Assembly: GCF_047308265.1 (NCBI RefSeq)
Contig: NZ_JBKQWY010000007.1
Span: forward strand, 124,001-188,000
DNA: 64,000 nucleotides
Source: Maricaulis sp047308265
Lineage (GTDB): Bacteria > Pseudomonadota > Alphaproteobacteria > Caulobacterales > Maricaulaceae
Direction of reading: 5' to 3'
Part shown: one piece after another, positions 42,132-49,665 of the stretch
Layout: each line of letters opens with the position of its first letter
Position numbering within the stretch: position 1 is the stretch's first letter
Program-made: the position numbers and the translations under genes
The notes under the pieces: model-generated
What the model was told of the DNA's origin: nothing
The model's database searches: none
What the model saw: the letters and a program-made list of their open reading frames with translations, nothing else

Positions 42132-43808
42132 TCAGGGTTGCAGTGGCTCAAACGACTCGTCCGCCGTTTCCACGGCGTAGAAATCCGGTGCCAGGAGCTG
42201 CATCTGCTCAAGCAGAAGGTCTGTGTCACCCGTTGCGGGCAGATTTCCCGCGTTGGGCAGGTTGCGGGCAATGTCAAACAGCATCCACGCCGTTTCAACA
42301 TCATCAACCGACGCAGCAAAGCGGCCCGCATGCCAATAAGTCATCGGGGCGTAAGGGTCGATTTCTGCGGCTTCGCTGAACAAGGTCAGCGGATTGAGGG
42401 TTTCAAACTCGCGCGATCCGGACTGACGCAGGCTGGTCAGGGCCTGGGCGGCGTGGAGATTGGCAGAGGCGCCTGCCAGGTCCCGGCGGTAGAGATAGGG
42501 TTGCAGACCATTCATGGCGGCCGAGCTATCGCGACCGATTTCGCTGATTGCCGTGAAGACGCCCTCGAAGCGGTTGTCACCCAAACCACTGACGGTCAGT
42601 CGACGATACGCTTGGCAAAGCTCGGTATCTGTGCCCGGATTGCACGGACCATAGTGTTGCATCGCGTGATTCAGGGTCAGATAGGCGCCGGATTTGTCGG
42701 TGACGCCTGTCAGACGTTCCATTTCATCGAGAAAGTCCTGCGGGCTCGGACTGGTGTCGGGGGCCTCAAGGGCGCTGAATCCTGCAATCAATAGGGATTG
42801 CGGCATGTCATAGGCGTCCGGCCCGGCTAGGGGCAGATTCTCAGGCCAGGGGAACCCGTCGTCGATAACGGCGTCCATATCGAGTCTTTCCCAGACTTCA
42901 CGTCGGCCATCGGGACTGGCCGGGCTGAAAAGCAAGAGTGTGAATTCCCGCGGGATGCCATCTGTTGCGCGCCACTGGCCCAATGCTGCCGGGTGGATGG
43001 ACGTGTTGTGCCGAACCCAGCTTCGCAGCATGCGTGCTGCTTCAGGGCTGGATGTGCGCGGGGTATCGGTCTGGGGGCCAGTTTCAGGTGTTATGGAAAA
43101 GATGACGCTGCCGGTCTCGGAGCGCCGATATTCGCGGGCGCTGTCATCTAGCACGGTCTCGTGCAGTGCCGTGTCTGTCAGGCTGATGCCGAGTCCGCCT
43201 TCCAGCCAGAAGCGTTCGAAGCTGAGGCCCGGTCCGACGGAAATCTCGTCCAGCTCCCCATTGGCGGTGATGCGCGAGAAGACGTTCAGCTTGCGATGAG
43301 TGATGGCGCCGAGCGCGGTATTGGTCATCACGGTCTGACGCACTTCGCGACCGGTCTCGTCCAGCGATGTGCGCGTGTGTGCGGTTAGTTGGCGACCGAG
43401 TTCGAAGTCCAGGATTATTGGCCCGTCCGCGTTTAACTCGGCAATATAACCCGGACCGATAATGACATCTCGAATGGTTTCGCTCTGGGCGACACTGTCG
43501 AGCGAATAACTGGTAACACGCCAGCGCAGGCGGTGGGTCGGGGCGCTTTCGCCGCGTCGAGCGAGATATTGTTCGCGATCCAGATGGGGGCCTGCCGGAG
43601 GACGTGCCGTGTCTTCAGGAGTGGGTTCGACCGGCTCGGGGGCCTCTTCTTGCGGGAGCAGGATGAGGTCGCTCAGATCGGGCCAGTCTGGTTCGTCCGG
43701 CGGGCTGGTGTCGCGAGGCGCGGGGACAAGGCTCTGGGCAGTACCCGAACCGGGCGCAATCAGGGTCAGTGCCAGGATGACGGTGGAGGCGAGGGCAGTC
43801 AGACGCAT
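42132..43808 (-). CDS. Exported protein of unknown function
   Basis: A 558-residue protein with a signal peptide (LTALASTVILALTLIAPGSGTA) and an acidic, Pro-rich N-terminal segment (SPPDEPDWPDLSDLILLPQEEAPEPVEP). I recognise no domain. Residues ~100-260 look like beta-structured (RLRWRVTSYSLDS, VIIGPGYIAELN, RKLNVFSRITANGEL); ~380-540 look helical, with a TPR-like end (FSEAAEIDPYAPMTYWHAGRFAASVDDVETAWMLF). A pair of cysteines (CNPGTDTELC) may form a disulfide. It is immediately upstream of the podJ promoter region and transcribed in the same direction. Confidence 0.62.
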   Translation of the reverse strand: MRLTALASTVILALTLIAPGSGTAQSLVPAPRDTSPPDEPDWPDLSDLILLPQEEAPEPVEPTPEDTARPPAGPHLDREQYLARRGESAPTHRLRWRVTSYSLDSVAQSETIRDVIIGPGYIAELNADGPIILDFELGRQLTAHTRTSLDETGREVRQTVMTNTALGAITHRKLNVFSRITANGELDEISVGPGLSFERFWLEGGLGISLTDTALHETVLDDSAREYRRSETGSVIFSITPETGPQTDTPRTSSPEAARMLRSWVRHNTSIHPAALGQWRATDGIPREFTLLLFSPASPDGRREVWERLDMDAVIDDGFPWPENLPLAGPDAYDMPQSLLIAGFSALEAPDTSPSPQDFLDEMERLTGVTDKSGAYLTLNHAMQHYGPCNPGTDTELCQAYRRLTVSGLGDNRFEGVFTAISEIGRDSSAAMNGLQPYLYRRDLAGASANLHAAQALTSLRQSGSREFETLNPLTLFSEAAEIDPYAPMTYWHAGRFAASVDDVETAWMLFDIARNLPNAGNLPATGDTDLLLEQMQLLAPDFYAVETADESFEPLQP

Positions 43809-43913
43809 GAACGGGTACCGGTTTTTGAATTTGGGCTTCAGTTTGCCCTGTCTTACGCCAAACCAAAAGTCTGCCGTGCCGGTGTGGCCATGAAAATGTT
43901 GAAAGGCTCAAAT

Positions 43914-43929
43914 TTGACGTTGACGTTCG
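43914..43929 (+). promoter_or_regulatory. Candidate MerR/LiuR-type operator
   Basis: TTGACGTTGACGTTCG resembles the TTxACGTxxACGTxAA operator of LiuR-type MerR regulators of branched-chain and fatty-acid catabolism. It ends 18 bases before the MerR start codon, so autoregulation and control of the downstream acyl-CoA dehydrogenases are likely. Confidence 0.45.
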
Positions 43930-43946
43930 CGTAAGCGCGAGGTTAC

Positions 43947-44444
43947 ATGCCGGGCATGATCAAGCCAGTGACGCCCGACGCCGAATTTTCCATCCGCGAG
44001 CTGTCCCTTGAATTCGGGGTGACGCCGCGAACCCTTCGTTTCTATGAACAGAAGGGCATGATCCATCCACAGCGACGGGGCGCAGCCCGGGTTTACTCGG
44101 CTTCGGACCGAGCGCGGGTTGACCTGATCCTACGCGGGAAACGTGTCGGTTTTGCCCTCGACGAAATCAAGGAAATCCTTGACCTCGAGGCCATTGATCG
44201 AGGTGGGCGCGAGCGTTTGGAGCCGGCGATCACCCGTTTTGAAGAGCGTATCCGCGTACTCCAGCGTCAGCGTGAAGATGTTGATCGCGCCATTGCCGAG
44301 CTTCAGGCCGGGCTTGAATGGATGCGTGAACGTCTGGAAGACCGCGAGCCGCCGGATGAAGTCAAACGTCGGGCCCGGGCTTTCGAAGCCCTGGCTGCGG
44401 CGCGTCTTGAACCCTGGACGGGCCTGCCCGCCGACCAATCCTGA
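43947..44444 (+). CDS. MerR-family transcriptional regulator of beta-oxidation
   Basis: A 165-residue MerR regulator. The winged helix-turn-helix (about 15-80) is SIRELSLEFGVTPRTLRFYEQKGMIHPQRRG, RVYSASDRARVDLILRGKRVGFALDEIKEIL. A C-terminal coiled-coil dimerisation helix follows (RFEERIRVLQRQREDVDRAIAELQAGLEWMRERL). No Cys metal site is seen, consistent with a LiuR-type acyl-CoA sensor. The gene sits 49 bases before an acyl-CoA dehydrogenase and is probably its regulator. Confidence 0.87.
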   Translation: MPGMIKPVTPDAEFSIRELSLEFGVTPRTLRFYEQKGMIHPQRRGAARVYSASDRARVDLILRGKRVGFALDEIKEILDLEAIDRGGRERLEPAITRFEERIRVLQRQREDVDRAIAELQAGLEWMRERLEDREPPDEVKRRARAFEALAAARLEPWTGLPADQS

Positions 44445-44493
44445 ACCAATTGACCAAAAAGATCGCCAAGATCATCCTCCCTGGGAGACCCAC

Positions 44494-46281
44494 ATGAGCC
44501 AATATCGCGCCCCTGTCCGTGATCAGCGTTTTGTGCTGCACGAAGTTCTCAATATTGCCCAGTATTCCGACCTGCCGGGATTCGCTGACGCCGACACCGA
44601 TACGGTGGATGCCATCCTGGAGGAGGGTGCGAAGTTTGCCGAAGGCGTTCTGGCACCGATCTCTAAAGTGGGTGATGTGGAAGGCTGTACGCGGGATGCG
44701 GACGGCAATGTCACCACGCCGACCGGTTGGAAAGAGGCCTTTCACCAGATGGCTGAAGCCGGCTGGACCGCTCTGTCCTCTGATCCGGAGTATGGCGGTC
44801 AAGGTCTGCCACACGTCCTGAATCTGGCGATCAATGAAATGGTCTCGTCCTCAAACATGGCGTTTGGCATGTATCCGGGACTGACCCTGGGCGCGGCGGC
44901 AGCCTTGCACACGGGTGGTTCCGATGAGCAAAAAGAGCTCTATCTGCCCAAGATGATCTCGTGCCAGTGGGGTGGCACCATGAACCTGACCGAGCCGCAC
45001 TGCGGTACCGATCTGGGTCTGTTGCGGACCAAGGCGGCTCCGCAAGCGGACGGTTCCTACAAGATCACCGGCCAGAAGATCTGGATCTCGTCCGGTGAGC
45101 ACGACATGACGGAGAACATTATCCATCTCGTTCTCGCCCGTATCGAGGGCGCACCGGAAGGGGTGAAGGGGATTTCCTTGTTTGTGGTTCCCAAATTCAT
45201 CCCCGATGAAAACGGCGATCCGGGCGAGCGCAACTCGCTGAAATGCGGGGGTCTGGAGCACAAGATGGGCATTCACGGCAATGCCACCTGTGTGATGGAT
45301 TACGATGAAGCGACCGGCTGGCTCGTGGGTGAAGAAAACAAGGGTCTCAAAATCATGTTCGTCATGATGAATGAAGCCCGTCTCGGCGTTGGCCTGCAGG
45401 GCTATGCGCTGGCCGAAGCCGCTTACCAGCAATCTCTAGCCTTCGCCAAGGACCGCATCCAGGGTCGCTCCCTGACGGGACCGAAAAACCAGGATGGTCC
45501 GGCTGATCCGATCATTGTGCACCCCGATGTGCGGCGCATGCTGATGGACCAGAAATCCTTCGTGGAAGGGGCGCGGGCGTTCGCACTGTGGACGGCCCTG
45601 CAGGGCGATCTGGAGGAGAAGGCCTCGGACCCGGCGGTTCGCGAAAAGGCCGGCGACTACATGGCGCTTTTGACCCCGATCGTGAAGTCCTACCTCACCG
45701 GCAAGGGCTATGACATGGTCTCTAATGGCCTGCAGATCCATGGGGGTTCCGGCTTTACCGAAGAATGGGGAGCCTCGCAGCTCCTGCGTGATGCCCGCAT
45801 CACACTGATCTATGAAGGCACCAATGGCGTGCAGGCGCTCGACCTGGTGGGCCGCAAGCTGGCCATGCACGGCATGCGCCCGATCACCAGCTTCTTCAAC
45901 GAGCTGGACGCCTTCATTGCCGAAGGTGGCGACGAGTCGGTCCAGCCCTTCATCAACGGTTTGGCTGCGTCCAAGGCCCAGCTCAAGGAGGGCACCGACT
46001 GGCTGATGAATAATGCCCTACAGAATTTCGATCATGCCGGTGCCGCCAGCCACGACTATCTCAACCTCTTCGGCCTGACCTGCCTGACCTATATGTGGGC
46101 CAAGATGGCAAAGGTCGCGTCAGCCAAAATTGCGGCGGGCGAGACCGATCCGATCTACGCCACCAAGCTGAAAACCGGCCAGTACTTCCTGGAACGCTGG
46201 CTGCCGGAAGGCGCGATGCACCTCTCCAAGCTGCAGGCCGGCGCCGATTCAATGATGGCGCTTGAAGCCGAGGCGTTCTGA
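44494..46281 (+). CDS. Acyl-CoA dehydrogenase, long form (DmdC/AcdC-like)
   Basis: A 595-residue acyl-CoA dehydrogenase with a C-terminal extension, the long form shared by DmdC-type 3-methylmercaptopropionyl-CoA dehydrogenases and AidB relatives. The N-terminus YRAPVRDQRFVLHEVL matches this subgroup. FAD contacts MNLTEPHCGTDLG and KIWISSGEHD, and the C-terminal LQIHGGSGFTEEW...LIYEGTNGVQALDLVGRKL are present. It introduces a 2,3 double bond into acyl-CoA. I use ATG 44494 with GGGAGA upstream. A terminator-like hairpin separates it from the next gene. Confidence 0.9.
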   Translation: MSQYRAPVRDQRFVLHEVLNIAQYSDLPGFADADTDTVDAILEEGAKFAEGVLAPISKVGDVEGCTRDADGNVTTPTGWKEAFHQMAEAGWTALSSDPEYGGQGLPHVLNLAINEMVSSSNMAFGMYPGLTLGAAAALHTGGSDEQKELYLPKMISCQWGGTMNLTEPHCGTDLGLLRTKAAPQADGSYKITGQKIWISSGEHDMTENIIHLVLARIEGAPEGVKGISLFVVPKFIPDENGDPGERNSLKCGGLEHKMGIHGNATCVMDYDEATGWLVGEENKGLKIMFVMMNEARLGVGLQGYALAEAAYQQSLAFAKDRIQGRSLTGPKNQDGPADPIIVHPDVRRMLMDQKSFVEGARAFALWTALQGDLEEKASDPAVREKAGDYMALLTPIVKSYLTGKGYDMVSNGLQIHGGSGFTEEWGASQLLRDARITLIYEGTNGVQALDLVGRKLAMHGMRPITSFFNELDAFIAEGGDESVQPFINGLAASKAQLKEGTDWLMNNALQNFDHAGAASHDYLNLFGLTCLTYMWAKMAKVASAKIAAGETDPIYATKLKTGQYFLERWLPEGAMHLSKLQAGADSMMALEAEAF

Positions 46282-46295
46282 GGCAAAGAATACAG

Positions 46296-46335
46296 GGGCC
46301 GGACCGGATAGAAAAACAAGTCGGCCGGCCCTTTA
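46296..46335 (+). terminator. Terminator-like hairpin between the two acyl-CoA dehydrogenases
   Basis: GGGCCGG (46296-46302) pairs with CCGGCCC (46325-46331), with an extension of CC/GG across a bulge, followed by TTTAT. It lies within an apparent operon, so it may attenuate rather than stop transcription. Confidence 0.55.
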
Positions 46336-46375
46336 TCTCCTGAATGATCGAAAACAAAACCTGGGGAGGTTGGTC

Positions 46376-47542
46376 ATGTTGAACGATCCTGTTGGCGTGC
46401 CGAAGCCGGAATGGCTCGACCGTGAAGACGTCAATATTTTTGAAGATGCCGTGCGCGGCTTCATCGAAAAAGAATGCAAACCGCACGCAGACCGCTGGGA
46501 AAAGGCCGGAATGGTCGACCGCGAGGTCTGGACCAAGGCCGGCGAAGCCGGTCTTCTTGTGCCCTCCTGTCCGGAAGAATATGGCGGAGCCGGCGGTGAC
46601 TGGCGCCATGATTATGTGTTCCACATGGCCGGATCGGACATGGGCGTGGAAGGCTGGGGAGCCTCCCTGCACAATTCGATCGTCGCGCCTTATGTCTGGC
46701 ACTATGGCTCGGAAGAGCAAAAACAGCGCCTTCTGCCGCGCATGGTGTCGGGCGAGCTGGTCGGGGCTATTGCCATGACCGAGCCGGGTGCCGGGTCTGA
46801 CCTGCAGGGTGTGAAAACCACCGCAGTGAAAGATGGCAATGGATATCGGATCAATGGTTCGAAGACTTTCATCACCAATGGTGGCACCGCCAATCTGATC
46901 ATTGTGGTCGCCAAGACCGATCCGTCTGAAGGGTATAAGGGTACCTCGCTCTTCCTCGTCGAGACCGATGAAGTGGAAGGTTTCCGCCGCGGGCGTCTGC
47001 TCGACAAGGTGGGGCTGAAAGGCCAGGACACGTCCGAGCTGTTTTTCGAGGATATGTGGGTCCCGGCCTCCGCCCTTCTGGGGCCAGAAGAGGGGCAGGG
47101 CTTTATCCAGCTGATGCAGCAATTGCCACAGGAACGCCTGCAGATTGCCGTTCAGGGCCTGGGCGCCATGAAGCGCGCGCTCCGCGAGACCATTGACTAT
47201 GTCAATGAACGCGAGGCCTTTGGTCGTCCGATCATGAAATTCCAGAACACTCAGTTCAAACTGGCCGAGTGCAAGACCAAGGTCACCCTTGCAGAAGTAT
47301 TCTGCCAGCACTGCTCGGAGCGCTTGCTGGAGGGCACGCTGGATGCCTCCACTGCGTCCATGGCGAAATACTGGGTGTCAGACACTCAAGGCGAAGTGAT
47401 CGACGAGTGTGTGCAGCTGCACGGCGGATATGGTTTCATGAACGAGTATCCGATCGCCCGCATGTGGCGCGATGCCCGCGTCCAGCGCATTTACGGCGGC
47501 ACCAATGAGATCATGAAACTTCTGATCGCAAGGACGCTCTGA
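46376..47542 (+). CDS. Acyl-CoA dehydrogenase, standard form
   Basis: A 388-residue acyl-CoA dehydrogenase of the normal length. It shows IAMTEPGAGSDLQGVKTTA, NGSKTFITNGGTANLI, the FAD-binding RLQIAVQGLGAMKRALRETIDYV, and LHGGYGFMNEYPIARMWRDARVQRIYGGTNEIMK; the catalytic glutamate lies in the last region. It oxidises acyl-CoA to trans-enoyl-CoA with ETF as acceptor. CTGGGGAGG gives a strong ribosome site before ATG 46376. The PaiB-like gene follows after 4 bases. Confidence 0.92.
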   Translation: MLNDPVGVPKPEWLDREDVNIFEDAVRGFIEKECKPHADRWEKAGMVDREVWTKAGEAGLLVPSCPEEYGGAGGDWRHDYVFHMAGSDMGVEGWGASLHNSIVAPYVWHYGSEEQKQRLLPRMVSGELVGAIAMTEPGAGSDLQGVKTTAVKDGNGYRINGSKTFITNGGTANLIIVVAKTDPSEGYKGTSLFLVETDEVEGFRRGRLLDKVGLKGQDTSELFFEDMWVPASALLGPEEGQGFIQLMQQLPQERLQIAVQGLGAMKRALRETIDYVNEREAFGRPIMKFQNTQFKLAECKTKVTLAEVFCQHCSERLLEGTLDASTASMAKYWVSDTQGEVIDECVQLHGGYGFMNEYPIARMWRDARVQRIYGGTNEIMKLLIARTL

Positions 47543-47546
47543 ACGC

Positions 47547-48140
47547 ATGTACATACCGCCCGCTTTTCGCATCGAGGATGAACGCATCATGTTTGCGCTA
47601 ATGCGCAGCTATGATTTTGCGCTTGTGATGGTGCCGGGCGAAGCCGATCCGGCGGCGACCCATATCCCCCTGAAACTGGATGATGAGCGTCGCCGCCTGA
47701 TTGGTCATGTCGCAATGGCCAATCCGATCGCCGATCATATCCGGGCGGGCAGACAGGCTCTGGCCGTCTTCACGGGTCCGCACGCTTATGTCTCACCGAC
47801 CTGGTACGGCGAACCGAACGAGAATGTGCCGACGTGGAACTACATGGCGGTGCATGTCGAGGGGCAATTTGTCCCGCTGGAGGGGGAGAATGCGGAACGC
47901 TCTCTCTCCTCCCAGATCGCCGATTTCGAATCTGTCTGGAGGATCACCGATATCGAGGTGGGCAAGCGCGCTCGCCTGGAAGCGGCCATCCAGGCGTTCG
48001 AACTCGAGATTACAAGCCTGAAGGGCAAGGCCAAGCTGTCGCAGAACAAGTCGGCTGAAGACCGGCGGCGCCTGGCTGAAGCGCTCATGGAGCGGGGTGA
48101 AAACGCCCTGGCTCACAAAATGATGGAGGGGGTGTCTTGA
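47547..48140 (+). CDS. PaiB-like FMN-binding regulatory protein
   Basis: A 197-residue protein with the PaiB split-barrel pattern: YIPPAFRIEDE, FALVMV, THIPL, LIGHVAMANPIADHIRAG, VFTGPHAYVSPTWY, VPTWNYMAVHVEG and the C-terminal KLSQNKSAEDRRRL. In Bacillus, PaiB is a negative transcriptional regulator of protease genes; in this fold, FMN or heme-like ligands can bind. It is embedded in a beta-oxidation operon, 4 bases after the acyl-CoA dehydrogenase, so a metabolic role is equally possible. Confidence 0.85.
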   Translation: MYIPPAFRIEDERIMFALMRSYDFALVMVPGEADPAATHIPLKLDDERRRLIGHVAMANPIADHIRAGRQALAVFTGPHAYVSPTWYGEPNENVPTWNYMAVHVEGQFVPLEGENAERSLSSQIADFESVWRITDIEVGKRARLEAAIQAFELEITSLKGKAKLSQNKSAEDRRRLAEALMERGENALAHKMMEGVS

Positions 48141-48201
48141 TGCCCCTTCCGCGTTGAGTTGTCGATAAAGAGGATAGTCCGCCAAGGGAGAGGACGATAC
48201 C

Positions 48202-49407
48202 ATGACTGAAGCCTATATTTACGACGCCGTGCGGACGCCGCGCGGCAAGAAAAAGGGCGGTGCTCTCAACGAGATCACAGCTCTCCAACTGGCCACGCAA
48301 CAGCTCGAGGCGGTTCGCGACCGCAATGACCTCGATACCGGTCTCGTCGACGATGTGATCATGGGTGTGGTTTCGCCGGTCGGCGAGCAGGGCGCCAATA
48401 TCTCTCGCTCTGCCGTGATCAATGCAGGCTATGCGCAGACCACGGCCGGATACCAGCTGAACCGCTTTTGCGCGTCCGGTCTGGAAGCGGTCAATGTCGC
48501 GGCCGCCAAGGTGATGTCGGGTGAAGCTGACTTTGCAATCGGTGGCGGTGTGGAATCCATGTCCCGCGTGCCGATGGGCTCGGACGGTGGCGCCATGCTG
48601 GCCGACCCGGAGATGGGTTTTGACCACTATATGGTGCCGCAAGGCGTGTCGGCTGACCTGATCGCGACCAAATACGGTTTCTCCCGCGATGATGTTGACG
48701 CCTATGCCGTGGAAAGTCAGAACCGCGCCGCGAAAGCCTGGGAAGAGGGACGTTTCAAGAAAACGATCGTTCCGGTGAAGGATCAGCTGGGCCTGAATAT
48801 TCTCGAACGCGACGAACATATGCGTCCGGGCACGGACATGCAGGGCCTGGGTTCGCTGAAATCCGCCTTCAAGGATCTGTCCGATTTTGTCGGCTTCGAG
48901 GCTGTGGCGCTGCAAAAATACCCGGACGTGGAATACATCAACTGGGTCCACACCGGCGGTAATTCCTCAGGCATTGTGGATGGTGCCAGCATGGTGCTGA
49001 TCGGGTCCAAGGAAGCGGGCGAAAAAGCCGGTCTCAAGCCGCGCGCACGCATCAAGTCCATGGCGTCTATCGGGTCCGAGCCGACCATCATGCTGACCGG
49101 CCCGGTTCCGGTCACCGAGAAGGTTCTCAAAAAGGCGGGCATGGACAAGTCGGACATTGATCTGTGGGAGCTGAACGAGGCGTTTGCCGCCGTGGTTCTG
49201 CGCCTGATGCAGGCCTATGACATCGACCACTCGATCATGAACGTCAATGGCGGCGCCATTGCCATGGGTCACCCGCTGGGCGCGACCGGTGCGATGGTCC
49301 TGGGCACGGTGCTCGACGAGCTGGAACGGTCCGGCAAGGAAACCGCACTGACAACGCTTTGCGTTGGTGGCGGAATGGGTACGGCCACCATCATCGAGCG
49401 GGTCTGA
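48202..49407 (+). CDS. fadA: Acetyl-CoA acyltransferase (thiolase) FadA-type
   Basis: A 401-residue thiolase. The nucleophilic cysteine is in NRFCASGLEAVN (near residue 94), with VESMSRVPM, the HTGGNSSGIVDGA substrate loop, ELNEAFAAVV, NVNGGAIAMGHPLGATGA (catalytic His) and the final acid/base cysteine in LCVGGGMGTA. It cleaves 3-ketoacyl-CoA to acetyl-CoA and a shortened acyl-CoA. It precedes a small membrane gene and the FadB/J gene, forming the core of a beta-oxidation operon. Ribosome site GAGAGGA. Confidence 0.93.
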   Translation: MTEAYIYDAVRTPRGKKKGGALNEITALQLATQQLEAVRDRNDLDTGLVDDVIMGVVSPVGEQGANISRSAVINAGYAQTTAGYQLNRFCASGLEAVNVAAAKVMSGEADFAIGGGVESMSRVPMGSDGGAMLADPEMGFDHYMVPQGVSADLIATKYGFSRDDVDAYAVESQNRAAKAWEEGRFKKTIVPVKDQLGLNILERDEHMRPGTDMQGLGSLKSAFKDLSDFVGFEAVALQKYPDVEYINWVHTGGNSSGIVDGASMVLIGSKEAGEKAGLKPRARIKSMASIGSEPTIMLTGPVPVTEKVLKKAGMDKSDIDLWELNEAFAAVVLRLMQAYDIDHSIMNVNGGAIAMGHPLGATGAMVLGTVLDELERSGKETALTTLCVGGGMGTATIIERV

Positions 49408-49410
49408 GGC

Positions 49411-49665
49411 ATGACCGAAGAGACCGATAAGTCGTCGACGTCGGAGGACAATCTTCTCGCAGCGGGTCTGCCGCTGGGGCTGCCCACCGGCATCATGCTG
49501 GGCGTCATGTTCGGCCTGACCCTCGACAATCTGGCTATCGGAATCTCGCTGGGGGTCGCGTTTGGTGTGTCGCTCTCTCTTGCTTTTGGGAGCGCCCGTA
49601 TCGCGGCAAAAAAGAAATCGCAGGAAGCCGAGGCAACAGACGCTTCCGATGAGGAGAAATCCTGA
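49411..49665 (+). CDS. Small membrane protein inside the fad operon
   Basis: An 84-residue protein with acidic ends and a Gly-rich hydrophobic centre with two helices (LAAGLPLGLPTGIMLGVMFGLTL and AIGISLGVAFGVSLSLAFG), in a glycine-zipper-like pattern. It starts 3 bases after the thiolase stop and its stop overlaps the FadB/J start (TGATG), so its translation is coupled to both. I do not recognise the family. It might tether the fatty-acid oxidation complex to the membrane; that is inference only. Confidence 0.68.
   Translation: MTEETDKSSTSEDNLLAAGLPLGLPTGIMLGVMFGLTLDNLAIGISLGVAFGVSLSLAFGSARIAAKKKSQEAEATDASDEEKS

Noticed and set aside
44143..44493. A 117-codon extension of the long acyl-CoA dehydrogenase
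   Set aside because: It overlaps the MerR gene in a different frame, and ATG 44494 with GGGAGA fits the family N-terminus.
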